A stretch of DNA of 64,000 nucleotides from Clostridium_AM tanneri. Its GTDB lineage: Bacteria > Bacillota > Clostridia > Clostridiales > Clostridiaceae. Position 1 is the stretch's first letter, and the number at the start of each line of letters is the position of its first letter. The translations under genes and the position numbers were made by a program. Below the pieces are notes generated by a model. The model ran no database searches. It was not told where the DNA came from and was given only the letters and a program-made list of their open reading frames with translations. Positions 18,227 through 26,915 of this stretch are shown here, piece by piece. Where the stretch lies: NCBI RefSeq assembly GCF_033659955.1, contig NZ_JARUJP010000019.1, positions 1-64,000 on the forward strand, in the 5' to 3' direction.

Positions 18227-18287
18227 TTCATATTTCTAGTTAAATACCATTAAACACTCAAAATAGTATTATTGAATTAACACTATT

Positions 18288-18696
18288 TCTTGAGGTAAGA
18301 GTTCCTTTTGCAGATTATAGACTTGTTGAATACGCCTTTAATATTCCATCTAATATTAAATTGTGTGATAACAGAGAAAAAGGGATTTTAAGAAAGGCTT
18401 TAAGAGGCATTCTTCCTGATGATATTATTGATAGAAAAAAGAGCCCTTACCCAAAAACTCACAACCCTAAATACACTAAAATTGTTCAGCAGTGGATGAC
18501 TGATATATTAGAAGATAGGACATCACCTATTTTAAATTTGGTTGATAAGGAAGCTATAAGACTATTAATACAAACTGGTGGCTCTTCCTTTAAAGAACCT
18601 TGGTATGGACAGCTTATGAGGGGACCTCAACTGCTGGCTTATTTGATTCAGGTTAATGAGTGGTTAAAAGAATATAAAGTTAGTATAGAATTATAG
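18288..18696 (+). pseudogene. asnB: Asparagine synthetase C-terminal fragment, copy 2
   Basis: The segment encodes the last 135 residues of AsnB, identical in protein sequence to copy 1 at 5794-6510 over this span, although the DNA differs at seven synonymous positions. Homology begins abruptly at 18288 in non-coding DNA, without a start or the synthetase active site. An internal TTG at 18361 could begin 111 residues, but no ribosome site or catalytic region supports a product. This is a second 5'-truncated remnant. Confidence 0.85.
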
Positions 18697-18852
18697 TAAC
18701 TTTATACCATATGTTAACTATAACGGACAAATGAAGTGTTCTTAGACTGATTACAACGCTATATGTTTTTCAAACATATAGGGTTATGAAGCAGAAGATT
18801 TTCAATGTTCCTAAAAAGTATTTAGAATGGACTTTATTAGTGCTTAACTTAC
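18288..18852 (+). repeat. 565-bp direct repeat, copy 2
   Basis: This is the counterpart of 6102-6666, in the same orientation 12,186 bases away. Relative to copy 1 the hairpin after the stop (18756-18784) carries changes that break its base pairs. Similarity ends near TTAACTTAC on the right. Confidence 0.9.
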
Positions 18853-18927
18853 CATAATCAAGCAAGTTCACCTCGGTTTTATACGTCTTTGTATTTAATC
18901 CTTCATTAATTAAAAACTACTGTATAC

Positions 18928-19371
18928 CTAATGGCTAGTAACATTTTTTTCAACTGTTTCTTTTAATCCTTTGAGAATGATCTCCCAATTTTCATAAATT
19001 CGATTAAACATTTCATCGGTTTTGATGTTATCTTGAGTGACTGCAAGTAAAGTATCTCCACCTTTCTCAATTAGTTCATAAGTTATATTGGCATAGTTTT
19101 CTGGTTTATCTTCCAAACCAGAAAATGGAGACCAGAAAGCATATTGGAAAATCTTATTTGTTATTAATTTCAAAATTAAACCTTTATCCTCATAGATCTT
19201 CCCTTCCCACTTTCCTCTAAAAATTATAGAACTTCCCATGTTCCAATCAGAAACTGCTTCAGTACCAAATAAATACTGTTTTATCAATTTAGGATTTATC
19301 AACGCATTCCAAACCTTAGATACATCAGCATTAATTTGAACTTCCTTATTTACAACTAGTTCTTTAGACAT
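18928..19371 (-). CDS. SRPBCC (AHSA1-like) domain protein
   Basis: The 147-residue protein has the START-like pattern of Hsp90-ATPase-activator homologues: VNKEVQINADVSKVWNALINPKLIKQYLFG, then WNMGSSIIFRGKW and a C-terminal helix with NWEIILKGLKETVEK. These small cytosolic proteins bind hydrophobic ligands in a helix-grip pocket, and their substrates are usually unknown. It starts at 19371 behind AAAGGAG. It lies downstream of an alpha/beta hydrolase and a WYL regulator on the same strand, possibly co-transcribed. Confidence 0.85.
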   Translation of the reverse strand: MSKELVVNKEVQINADVSKVWNALINPKLIKQYLFGTEAVSDWNMGSSIIFRGKWEGKIYEDKGLILKLITNKIFQYAFWSPFSGLEDKPENYANITYELIEKGGDTLLAVTQDNIKTDEMFNRIYENWEIILKGLKETVEKNVTSH

Positions 19372-19442
19372 ATATATTCGCTCCTTTCAATATTTTATTC
19401 AAATCTGATGATATAGCATTTTCAAAGAACTAAACCAGATAC

Positions 19443-20336
19443 TTAAATGTCATTTCCTATATTACTTATAAATTCACTAATGGCTGATGCAACCTTTTCA
19501 GGCTGTTCTTCTGATGAAAAATGTCCGCAGTTTTCGATTACTTTTAGGACCACATTTTGCAGGCCATTTTCAGCAAACCCCTTCATGTATACTTCAACAT
19601 TTATATGTTCATCTTCTCCTCGCAAATAGAGAATCGGCATCGTAACAATATCATCTTTTGATGTCATATTATCTTTTTCATCTAGAGCAAGACATCTATA
19701 ACAATCAAATCCTGCTTTTAAGGCACTTGGACGACTATATGCTTCAGCATATAATTTCCTTTGAGTGTCACTCATTTTTTTACCCTTTCCAGCAAGAGCA
19801 TCATAGAAATAAGAAAAGTACTCCAGTTCATTGCCTCTAACAAGCAATTCAGGTAACTGGGGTATGGAATGAAAAGCAAAATGCCAAATATATGGATTGC
19901 TTTTTACCGCCTCCCATGGCTCAACTCCAGGAATGGCAACATTCATAATGACAGCACGTGAAATTCTATCTGGAAAGTTCTTCAAGAAAGCATAAGTTAC
20001 CTGTCCTCCAACATCGCACCCGACTAAAGTAACATCGGATAAATTCAAGGTGTTCATAACATTGTGAACATACTCTGCTATATTTCGCTTTCTGTATGAC
20101 CGTAATGGGATTTCCGAATCACCTATGCCGGGTAAGTCAATGGCAACTACATGATAACTATTAGAAAGAAGTGTCATCACAGTTTTAAATTCCAGCCAAC
20201 ATGTAGGCCATCCATGAATAAAAAACACAGCTGACTTTGATGTTGGACCAGCCTCTACAACATGGATAGGTATCTCTTTGACAATAACTTTACTATGGAC
20301 GAATACTTCTTTTATACCATTCTCTTTATCTATCAT
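19443..20336 (-). CDS. Alpha/beta hydrolase (epoxide-hydrolase/haloalkane-dehalogenase type)
   Basis: The 297-residue cytosolic protein has the oxyanion motif HGWPTCW (41-47), the nucleophile elbow GCDVGG with Asp108 rather than serine, and a C-terminal catalytic His in NCGHFSSEEQPE. The aspartate nucleophile points to the epoxide hydrolase, haloalkane dehalogenase or haloacetate dehalogenase branch. No membrane or signal sequence is present. AGGAG precedes the ATG. It sits between the SRPBCC gene and the WYL regulator. The natural substrate cannot be told from sequence. Confidence 0.87.
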   Translation of the reverse strand: MIDKENGIKEVFVHSKVIVKEIPIHVVEAGPTSKSAVFFIHGWPTCWLEFKTVMTLLSNSYHVVAIDLPGIGDSEIPLRSYRKRNIAEYVHNVMNTLNLSDVTLVGCDVGGQVTYAFLKNFPDRISRAVIMNVAIPGVEPWEAVKSNPYIWHFAFHSIPQLPELLVRGNELEYFSYFYDALAGKGKKMSDTQRKLYAEAYSRPSALKAGFDCYRCLALDEKDNMTSKDDIVTMPILYLRGEDEHINVEVYMKGFAENGLQNVVLKVIENCGHFSSEEQPEKVASAISEFISNIGNDI

Positions 20337-20405
20337 TTTAGCTCACTCCTATAAAATTTCTCAATTACTTCATTATCATAATACTCATAACATGACAACA
20401 GCACG

Positions 20406-21323
20406 TCATGTTATACTTTGGATATGAAATCTTTTTATTTCATCAATCTTAAGAAGTAGATTTCTTTTTATATATAGAGGCTCTAAAATTTGAATGGAAG
20501 TACCAAAGGACAGAAGAAATCCATATAACCAATCATCCTCTGGCAGCCTTATGGATACGAGAAGTGAACCATCTTCATTTTTTACTATGTATTTTTGATT
20601 GAACTCATCATAAACCCTGTATGCTACTTGAGGAGCAAAACGCATCTTCATATTAATAAGGTCATGTGAATTAGTACGAGGTATTTCAATTGACGGAATA
20701 TGAAACTCTTTATCAGCAAAGCTTATTGGTAAAATTTCAACATCTTGAATTCTGCTAATTTTAAAAGTTCTGTAGTCCTGTTTTAAAAGACAATATCCTT
20801 GTAAATACCAAGATTTCGCTTTGAATGCAAGCTTTAGCGGATAAGCTGTTCTGTGAGTAATATCTCCATAGGAATTTAGATAGGTAAAAGATACTGCTTG
20901 CTTCCCGATAATAGTTTCTTTCAATGCTTCAAATTTTTCTTTGTCTGTTTCACAATTGGTCCAGGGCGAAAAATCAACTTCAATCCAACTATCACTTGTT
21001 TTATCAAAGAGGACAGTCAACCTTGAAAGTATATTGCTAACATCAAAATGGTTTGTGGACGACAGGCTTTGCAGAGCTAATAAAATTTGATTTTGTTCTT
21101 CCTCTGAAATTGCAGTCTTATTCAAAACAAAATTATCAAGGATAGATATACCTCCACCCTTACCCTGCTGAGAATATATAGGAATCCCTGCTGCTGACAA
21201 CGTCTCTATATCACGCAATATTGTTCTCACTGAAACCTCAAAATGTTCTGCTAACTCTTTAGCTGTTGTTCTTTTCTTATAAAGCAATAGATATACGATT
21301 TCAAAAAGTCTATTTATCTGCAT
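20406..21323 (-). CDS. YafY-type HTH/WYL-domain transcriptional regulator
   Basis: The preferred start is ATG 21323 (MQINRLFEIVYLLLYK) with GAGGTGA upstream; the open frame extends nine codons further. Residues 1-60 are a DeoR-like winged helix (TAKELAEHFEVSVRTILRDIETLSAAGIPIYS). The WYL domain begins near 135, with SFTYLNSYGD, RTAYPLKLAFKAKSWYLQGYC and FKISRIQDVEIL, and a WCX-like end follows. WYL regulators sense a ligand, sometimes single-stranded nucleic acid or a nucleotide. It probably regulates the hydrolase/SRPBCC pair downstream. Confidence 0.88.
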   Translation of the reverse strand: MQINRLFEIVYLLLYKKRTTAKELAEHFEVSVRTILRDIETLSAAGIPIYSQQGKGGGISILDNFVLNKTAISEEEQNQILLALQSLSSTNHFDVSNILSRLTVLFDKTSDSWIEVDFSPWTNCETDKEKFEALKETIIGKQAVSFTYLNSYGDITHRTAYPLKLAFKAKSWYLQGYCLLKQDYRTFKISRIQDVEILPISFADKEFHIPSIEIPRTNSHDLINMKMRFAPQVAYRVYDEFNQKYIVKNEDGSLLVSIRLPEDDWLYGFLLSFGTSIQILEPLYIKRNLLLKIDEIKRFHIQSIT

Positions 21324-21514
21324 ATACTCACCTCTGCAATATTTTAACATAACATTATGACATATATACGTAATGCTATAAACAATGAATTCCAGATATT
21401 AGAGCTGACCAGTTATTTATGTAATTCCATTAATTTTAAAGCATAATCTTTTTATACACCGATTAAAAATTAAGATTAAATTGATTGGTCTTGATTTAGA
21501 AGTTAAAAACAAAG

Positions 21515-21552
21515 AAAAAAGTGCTCCATCTAACAAAGATTAGCACTTTTTT
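21515..21552. terminator. Bidirectional terminator
   Basis: AAAAAAGTGCT and AGCACTTTTTT form an 11-bp stem. It serves the VOC gene (stop at 21641) on the minus strand. The rest of 21324-21640 shows no gene. Confidence 0.75.
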
Positions 21553-21640
21553 CAATTAGCCTTTATCTGAAATAATCACACAATGCTTTAAAATAAAAAA
21601 CAATCTGCTTTTTAAAATTTTCCAATTACAATTTATTTTA

Positions 21641-22039
21641 TTACCTTAGAAGATTTAGTTGCCACGAAACTCCAAAGCGGTCATTTACCCAACCAAACTT
21701 TTTACTAAAACCATAATTATCTAAAGGCATAAGTACCTGTCCGCCTTCACTTAGGCTCTGATAAAAGTCTCGAATCTCATCTTCCGTATCGCAAATAATA
21801 TAAATTGAGAAAGATGGTGTAAAGGAAAACTCATGTTTCATATTACTATCAATACACATAAATTCTTGTCCTTTTAAGGTAAAAGTAGCCTGCATAATAG
21901 ACCCTTCAACTCCACTTTCATTAGCACCATAGCGAACTATGTTTATAATTTCTGAATCCTCAACCAGGGAGGTATAAAAATTCATTGCTTCTTCCGCATT
22001 GCCATCTTGAAACATTAAGAATGGTATTACCTTTTCCAT
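21641..22039 (-). CDS. VOC-superfamily protein (PhnB/3-dmu-9_3-mt type)
   Basis: The 132-residue protein matches the PhnB-like glyoxalase/dioxygenase fold: MEKVIPFLMFQDGNAEEAMNFYTSLVEDSEI at the start, GSIMQATFTLKGQEFMCID, and the closing FGWVNDRFGVSWQLNL. Family members are annotated as 3-demethylubiquinone methyltransferase-like but are generally small metal- or ligand-binding proteins of unknown function; an anaerobe without ubiquinone argues against the literal name. AAAGGAG precedes the start. Confidence 0.85.
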   Translation of the reverse strand: MEKVIPFLMFQDGNAEEAMNFYTSLVEDSEIINIVRYGANESGVEGSIMQATFTLKGQEFMCIDSNMKHEFSFTPSFSIYIICDTEDEIRDFYQSLSEGGQVLMPLDNYGFSKKFGWVNDRFGVSWQLNLLR

Positions 22040-22157
22040 TTTGAATACTCCTTTCCATATCTATACTCTTATGTATAACTTGATTTTATTATAATATCCC
22101 TTGCCAGCTATATCTAAGGTTTATTTAACCTAATAGCTAGTTTGATATGAGATTGAA

Positions 22158-22547
22158 TTATTTTTTCTTCTTTAATTTTTCTTCTGCATTTTTTATATTT
22201 TCAGCAACTCTAAATGCAACTATTTTACTTACTAATTCATAAGGTAATGGCCTTTTTATAGGAAATTGTACTGATCCTTTTGCTCCTTTATATTCTAATA
22301 ATTCATCTTTAAATGCATCAATTCCACTAGGAGCTGGATAAAATCCTATATGATTTTTATAAGCTGCAAAATGTACCAAATTCCCATGTAGTATAAAAGT
22401 AGGCATTTGCCAACTTATCTTCTCTTCTGCCTTAGGTGCAGCTTCTTTTATAACTTTTCTTAATGTTTTAAGTATCTCTTGAACTTCAGGAGAGAATTGT
22501 AAAATATATTCATCAATTGTTTTGCAAGTGGTTTTATTCTCTTCCAT
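22158..22547 (-). CDS. DUF1801 (YdhG-like) protein
   Basis: The 129-residue protein contains the DUF1801 signatures YILQFSPEVQEILKTLRKVI, ISWQMPTF, HFAAYKNHIGFYPAP and QFPIKRPLP, plus a Lys-rich tail. The fold resembles frataxin, and B. subtilis YdhG has been proposed as an iron chaperone. The start is set at ATG 22547, because AAAGGAG lies just before it and the upstream ATG at 22562 overlaps that ribosome site. A small stem-loop at about 22108-22140 follows the gene but has no T-run. Confidence 0.85.
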   Translation of the reverse strand: MEENKTTCKTIDEYILQFSPEVQEILKTLRKVIKEAAPKAEEKISWQMPTFILHGNLVHFAAYKNHIGFYPAPSGIDAFKDELLEYKGAKGSVQFPIKRPLPYELVSKIVAFRVAENIKNAEEKLKKKK

Positions 22548-22635
22548 GATTTCTCCTTTCACAAATCCTTAAAGTGGACTAATATGCTATCTTAAAAAGA
22601 TAACAAGCTCATTCGGTGTAAATATGAGTCAATAA

Positions 22636-22977
22636 CTATCTCCCAGAAATACTACCATTTAATCTTTCATTAAGACAACTGCATTGATCCTCATCTAACT
22701 CTAGTTCATTGTTCTTGCAAAGAATATCAATTACTTCTCTCCAATGGTTGAATGAACTTATAAGGATTGCCTTTTGTACTGTATATCGAAGCCGTTCTTC
22801 ATTCTTATAAAATCGGGGTTGTTCCCTATCATTATAAAATCTAACTGCATATTCCCCTGGAGCAACTGCTCTACCGATTTCCAAAAGAACATTATTTGTA
22901 CTGGAATTAACAGTATCTATGATAGTTTGTAATGGTATAATATCTTGGAGTTTGTACTTACTCCCTCTTTTAGCCAT
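22636..22977 (-). CDS. Small hypothetical protein
   Basis: The 113-residue protein starts at ATG 22977 behind GGGAGG; an upstream in-frame start at 23031 has no ribosome site. It is basic at the N-terminus (MAKRGSKYKLQ), then mixed alpha/beta, with a charged RFYNDREQPRFYKNEERLRY stretch and two cysteines near the end (CSC). I do not recognise the family. Good ribosome site and codon use support a real gene. Confidence 0.6.
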   Translation of the reverse strand: MAKRGSKYKLQDIIPLQTIIDTVNSSTNNVLLEIGRAVAPGEYAVRFYNDREQPRFYKNEERLRYTVQKAILISSFNHWREVIDILCKNNELELDEDQCSCLNERLNGSISGR

Positions 22978-23511
22978 GGTAAAAGCCTCCCTAATTAATA
23001 ACTGGATTATTAATATATGCTTTATTCCCATACTCCCTATACTTTAATTAAAATTTATTTGCACTTATGTCGTATAACAATAAGTTATTGATATCAACGC
23101 CGGGTTTTTATTCTATTGCATACCTACAATCAGCATTAGTATTGATAAAATATTCCTTTATGCCAATTCTAAAGTTTTCTTTTTTAAATTTCCAAACTTC
23201 CAATTATAGACACAATGTGTGAAAAATAATCCATATAATACAAGTTCAACAACCTAGTCTAAATTCCTCTATATATAACTAAATTCATAGTTATCCGAAC
23301 AAAAAAGTTTATCAAGGCAATTTGCCTAAGGTTTCAGTTATCAAAGAGCTTTACACATGAATCGTCTAACATATTAGTCTGCATAAAGGACTAATAAAAA
23401 TTTTATCTACACACCTGTTATATTTAGCAAGAGATTATAGAAATATTAATAATGAATAGAGATTATCCCAAAATGAACCCCTTCTTTATTAAGTTTTAGA
23501 AATAAGTATGA
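22978..23511. other. Gene-free stretch with a possible decayed fragment
   Basis: Over 530 bases have no start-to-stop gene. On the minus strand near 23110-23205 an open run reads LEVWKFKKENFRIGIKEYF then INTNADCRYAIE before a stop; it looks like a short coding remnant but I cannot name it. The rest is AT-rich with nothing recognised. Confidence 0.35.
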
Positions 23512-24252
23512 TTAAAATCCTAGTTCCTCACCTATTATGATTACATGAAAATCCGAATCTACAGGCTTTTTATGCATAATATTTGTTATATTACAGTTTC
23601 TCTGTTTAGAACTACAGTCCATACATGTGCCACTAAGATTGCATGCCAAATTATTGCAGTACTTTACATTATTCATCTGTGCTGCAACAAAACGAATCCT
23701 CTCTAATCCTGCATTTAGGTCTTTAACAACTTTGTTAGCACCTGCTATAACTATTATTCTGTCTGAACCGTAAAGACTTCCTGCAATCCTGTTGCCTGTT
23801 CCATCAGTGTTGACAATTTGACCATCCATTGTTATTGCATTTGCTCCCAACATAAATACATTAGCAACAAGATATTGCATAAGTATATCTCGCATTTCTT
23901 CCTTAGTTCCTACAACATTAAACCCTGGGCTATTATGCTCCATAGCATAGTTATTTACTGCACAAGTATGAGGAATTGCAACACAATTTTTCTTTTCCAG
24001 CTCCTCATCCAGTTCAAGAGCAAATATTGTATGTGAATCCCCACACCCTATGATGCCATTATTAGGAATCAAACTTAAAACAAGTATTCTTGCTTCCTCA
24101 ATTGAATCACAATAATAGGCTTCAAAATTGTTCTTTTTGAGATTCTTTACTGCAACTGTGCCTTTTTGTCTTAAGTAGTCCTTTTTTATACTGTCTCTGT
24201 TATATGCCCCTTCTTTTAATTTTGGCATCTTAAAATTATGGAGATTTAGCAT
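23512..24252 (-). CDS. LUD-domain (DUF162) protein
   Basis: The 246-residue protein starts at ATG 24252 (MLNLHNFKMPKL) behind GGGGG; 28 further codons upstream lack a ribosome site. The LUD pattern is clear: GIIGCGDSHTIFALEL, VFMLGANAITMDGQIVNTDGTGNRIAGSLYGSDRIIVIAG, and a C-terminal cysteine cluster (CNNLACNLSGTCMDC, then NC). LUD proteins such as LutB/LutC take part in lactate oxidation, but short stand-alone clostridial members have no proven role; the cysteines could hold a metal. A HxlR regulator is divergently encoded 198 bases away. Confidence 0.85.
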   Translation of the reverse strand: MLNLHNFKMPKLKEGAYNRDSIKKDYLRQKGTVAVKNLKKNNFEAYYCDSIEEARILVLSLIPNNGIIGCGDSHTIFALELDEELEKKNCVAIPHTCAVNNYAMEHNSPGFNVVGTKEEMRDILMQYLVANVFMLGANAITMDGQIVNTDGTGNRIAGSLYGSDRIIVIAGANKVVKDLNAGLERIRFVAAQMNNVKYCNNLACNLSGTCMDCSSKQRNCNITNIMHKKPVDSDFHVIIIGEELGF

Positions 24253-24450
24253 GATTTTTCCCCCTTTTATTATATTATACTTAATTTTGTTGCACATACT
24301 CGATAGTTCAAAGTGGATTGCGTAAACAGATAGCAATCACAAATAATAAAATTAATATTGCAAACTAACTTTTTCTGTTACAATTAGTATAAATGCCCAG
24401 AAACAAGTATACAAGTACGCACATTTTTGTGCCCTAAAAAGGAGAATTTT

Positions 24451-24819
24451 ATGTCACAAAATAAAGAACAAGGAGTTATTAACGAGAAAAACTGCGTGAT
24501 GATATATTCTATGGAAATTATCGGTGGAAAATGGAGAGTACCAATACTATGGAAATTATATCAAAATAAAACTATGCGTTATAATGATCTTAAAAGAAAT
24601 CTAGTAGGTATTACGAATATTATGCTTACAAGATCACTGAAAAGTTTGGAGGAAAATGGGCTTGTGAGCAGAAAGGAATTTAATCAGATTCCGCCTCGAG
24701 TGGAGTATTCATTAACAGATAACGGCTTACAGCTTGTGCCTGCATTAGAAGCTATTTTTAATTGGGGAAAAGAGAGGATGACAAAAGAGGATATGACTTT
24801 AAAGACTGCTCGCTGCTAG
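24451..24819 (+). CDS. HxlR-family winged-helix regulator
   Basis: The 122-residue protein has the HxlR core: IIGGKWRVPILWKLY, MRYNDLKRNL, ITNIMLTRSLKSLEENGLVSRKEF, IPPRVEYSLTDNG. AAGGAG precedes ATG 24451. HxlR/YodB proteins often sense electrophiles, aldehydes or quinones, through a cysteine near the N-terminus; here a Cys lies at NEKNCVMIYS. It is divergent from the LUD gene. A motif AAACAAGTATACAAGTACGC lies upstream and resembles that before the second HxlR gene at 33859. Confidence 0.88.
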   Translation: MSQNKEQGVINEKNCVMIYSMEIIGGKWRVPILWKLYQNKTMRYNDLKRNLVGITNIMLTRSLKSLEENGLVSRKEFNQIPPRVEYSLTDNGLQLVPALEAIFNWGKERMTKEDMTLKTARC

Positions 24820-24853
24820 CCAAATAAATGAGTAAATACTTGCAATGATAGGA

Positions 24854-24928
24854 AACAGAAATGCTCTATTTTTCAATTATTAACTTTTTCTAAATAGCAA
24901 ATTGAAAAAATTACAGGAACATTTCTGC
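24854..24928. terminator. Convergent long imperfect hairpin
   Basis: AGAAATG...TTTTTCAATT pairs with AATTGAAAAA...CATTTCT between the convergent HxlR and DUF3786 genes. It probably ends transcription from both sides. Confidence 0.5.
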
Positions 24929-24961
24929 CCTTGATGTTGCATAATATTTTGCTGTTAAAAC

Positions 24962-25618
24962 CTAACAATTCCTCGTTTGCATTAATTCATATTGCTTAAT
25001 TAAGAAATATGAAACCATAATTCCCGCTTCATTAATAGCTTCTGTATCTAGATACTGATTAGCACTTATATCAAATAGGATATTAGCAGAACCTTTGAAT
25101 TCCTCATCACCTAACCACAGTTTAATTGTTAACGGAAACTTAGGAAAAAGGTGTATTTTAGCACAGACGTCGCCCCCTTCTTCAATGGAAGCACCCAGTT
25201 TAAGACATGCCGCTTTTATTTGCTCTACTGGTTCTTGTGAAAACTTTTTTACTAGGGGATTAATGATTTTACTCAAAATAGCTGGATAATTAACAGATCC
25301 ATTTTCTAGCTCACGATATGAGATTAATTTATTTGTAATGGGAGTGTTATCTGCTCGGGAAAGATAATGAAGAATAAGCCATCTCCAATTCCATGGAGGC
25401 ATATGTTTTGAATTGCTGAAAACTATCTCACCCTCTGGATATTTTACATCAAGCATTTGTCCAAGACTTTTTATCCGCATAGTAGATTGTTTTGAATCAA
25501 AAGTTGCTCCACTTTTTTCCGACATCTTAAGCGGAGCTTTTTCTGCAAAGCATTTAACAGCATATTCTAGTGCTGGTTTATAACCATCTTTATCCTCGCC
25601 TATCATATAAGGAAACAT
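24962..25618 (-). CDS. DUF3786 protein
   Basis: The 218-residue protein starts at ATG 25618 with AGGAGG nine bases upstream; an ATG three codons earlier is too close to that site. The C-terminal half carries the family pattern HLFPKFPLTIKLWLGDEEFKGSANILFDISANQYLDTEAI. DUF3786 occurs mainly in anaerobes with corrinoid or Wood-Ljungdahl metabolism; its function is not established. The CooC gene at 26916 is consistent with such a background. Confidence 0.8.
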   Translation of the reverse strand: MFPYMIGEDKDGYKPALEYAVKCFAEKAPLKMSEKSGATFDSKQSTMRIKSLGQMLDVKYPEGEIVFSNSKHMPPWNWRWLILHYLSRADNTPITNKLISYRELENGSVNYPAILSKIINPLVKKFSQEPVEQIKAACLKLGASIEEGGDVCAKIHLFPKFPLTIKLWLGDEEFKGSANILFDISANQYLDTEAINEAGIMVSYFLIKQYELMQTRNC

Positions 25619-25864
25619 TATTTTCATCCTCCTAACAAGTGAAATTAATTAATAAAGTTTACTAATGAATATTCCTTTTGTCATAGTACTAGCACTTCGG
25701 TACCTGCATCCCAAAAAAAGTCGAGCTGATGACAAGAGTTGGGGTCAAAAGGTTAGTTTATCAATTTGTTACTTAAGTAGTAACCAAATATCCTAATATA
25801 TCTTTATCATGTTTGAACATTTACTTACTTTGATTTAAGTATATTGTACAACTGGAATATATTC

Positions 25865-26034
25865 TCAAACAAGTATGCACTTTTTTGACGCATACTATCT
25901 AGGAAGATAGTGTAAATATGAAGGAATACAAAGGCTCTGTTGCTGACAACCAAGACACTTGTTTTTGCTATGCACTTTCTATTATCAACGGAAAGAGAAG
26001 AATAATATTGTTTTTATTATTCTCCTTCCTGTAG
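25865..26034 (+). pseudogene. Truncated duplicate of the HxlR gene at 33859 with its promoter region
   Basis: From about 25820 to 26000 the DNA matches 33761-33940 (offset 7,941), including the AGTATGC-N11-GCATACT palindrome and the ribosome site. The coding part, ATG at 25918, matches the first 26 residues (MKEYKG-VAD-QDTCF-Y-LSIINGK) and then diverges into RRIILFLLFSFL and a stop at 26034. Only 38 residues are encoded, with no complete winged helix. It is a remnant of a segmental duplication. Confidence 0.85.
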
Positions 26035-26050
26035 CTTACTATCATTTAGG

Positions 26051-26272
26051 TTAATTAGCACGTTTTTTTCGTAATAACTCTTCTAACTCATTGATACATT
26101 CCTTTAGATCATTTATTTCAATTTGATATTTTTCTGCTACAGAACTAGAGAGATGAATCCCCCTTTGGCCTAGTACAAATCCTCTTTCCTCTTCTATATC
26201 TTCAAGATATTCCTTAAGTCTTATAAGCCTTTTTTCCAATTCCTCAATACTCACTTTTTCAAAAGCACTCAT
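26051..26272 (-). CDS. Small coiled-coil hypothetical protein
   Basis: The 73-residue protein starts at ATG 26272, with GGGGAG upstream, and is almost entirely charged helix: EELEKRLIRLKEYLEDIEEE, a short GFVLGQRGIHL turn, then EINDLKECINELEELLRKKR. The pattern suggests an antiparallel helical hairpin that might form a dimer. I do not recognise a family. No clear partner gene is adjacent. Confidence 0.6.
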   Translation of the reverse strand: MSAFEKVSIEELEKRLIRLKEYLEDIEEERGFVLGQRGIHLSSSVAEKYQIEINDLKECINELEELLRKKRAN

Positions 26273-26799
26273 TATTATCCACACTCCCCTTAATTTAATA
26301 TTAATAAATACTCTTTACTCTTTTTAACAATATACCAGAAACTTTTGCCTCAAAATATAAGTTCAAGTCACTTTTGTTTAGTTTTTAACTACCTTGTCCA
26401 TATTCCTCCGTGACAAATAGTATCTTAATTTTTCTTGAAAATATGGACAATAACCCATATGTTTATAGGTTTAGTATATGTACAACAAACCCGCTGGTCA
26501 ATGAGCTCAGCAGGTTTTCTTCTATTTGGATTATAAATCCTTCTAAATGGAGTGAGTATATAAAATCTTCCCCTTCATTTTTGATTCACACTGAAAATTA
26601 TAATTGATATTACCTTAAAATCTTATATACCTTTGTCCTAAAAAACCATCGATAGCTTATTCTGTTCGCTCCATTTTGGAGTATTTTTGCTCCAAATGGT
26701 ATGAACTTTGTCAACTCCATTGACCCTTAAACTTATCATTTATATACTGAACCTGTGAATGGTTAAATAATGTAATCAAACTTCAGATTTCATCGTAAG
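26273..26799. other. Gene-free stretch with two hairpins
   Basis: More than 500 bases carry no supported gene. A hairpin at 26488-26515 (AACCcGCTG with CAGCaGGTT) is followed by TTTTCTTCT and could be a plus-strand terminator without an obvious gene. A second at 26671-26699 (CCATTT/AAATGG with GGAG/CTCC) has no T-run. A 65-codon open frame at 26410 has neither ribosome site nor recognisable sequence. Confidence 0.4.
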
Positions 26800-26915
26800 C
26801 TGGGGATGGAACTTCAGCAGAAGTTGGTAGTGACAGAAATATAGCTTCACTATATGATTACATTGAAACTGTGATTGAAGAAATAAAAAAATTAAAGAAA
26901 GAATGGGGAGATAAG
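26800..26915 (+). other. In-frame open segment before cooC, possible gene remnant
   Basis: Directly after a TAA, 38 codons are open in the cooC frame: AGDGTSAEVGSDRNIASLYD then a charged helix rich in Glu and Lys. It has no ATG or ribosome site of its own. It could be the C-terminal end of a lost upstream gene fused in frame, or an unused extension. Confidence 0.35.

Noticed and set aside
6102..18852. Composite transposon flanked by the asnB repeats
   Set aside because: No transposase, terminal inverted repeats or target duplications were seen; the repeats are gene tails, not insertion-sequence ends.
26410..26607. 65-codon plus-strand gene
   Set aside because: It has no ribosome site, its sequence is not protein-like and it runs through a terminator-like hairpin.
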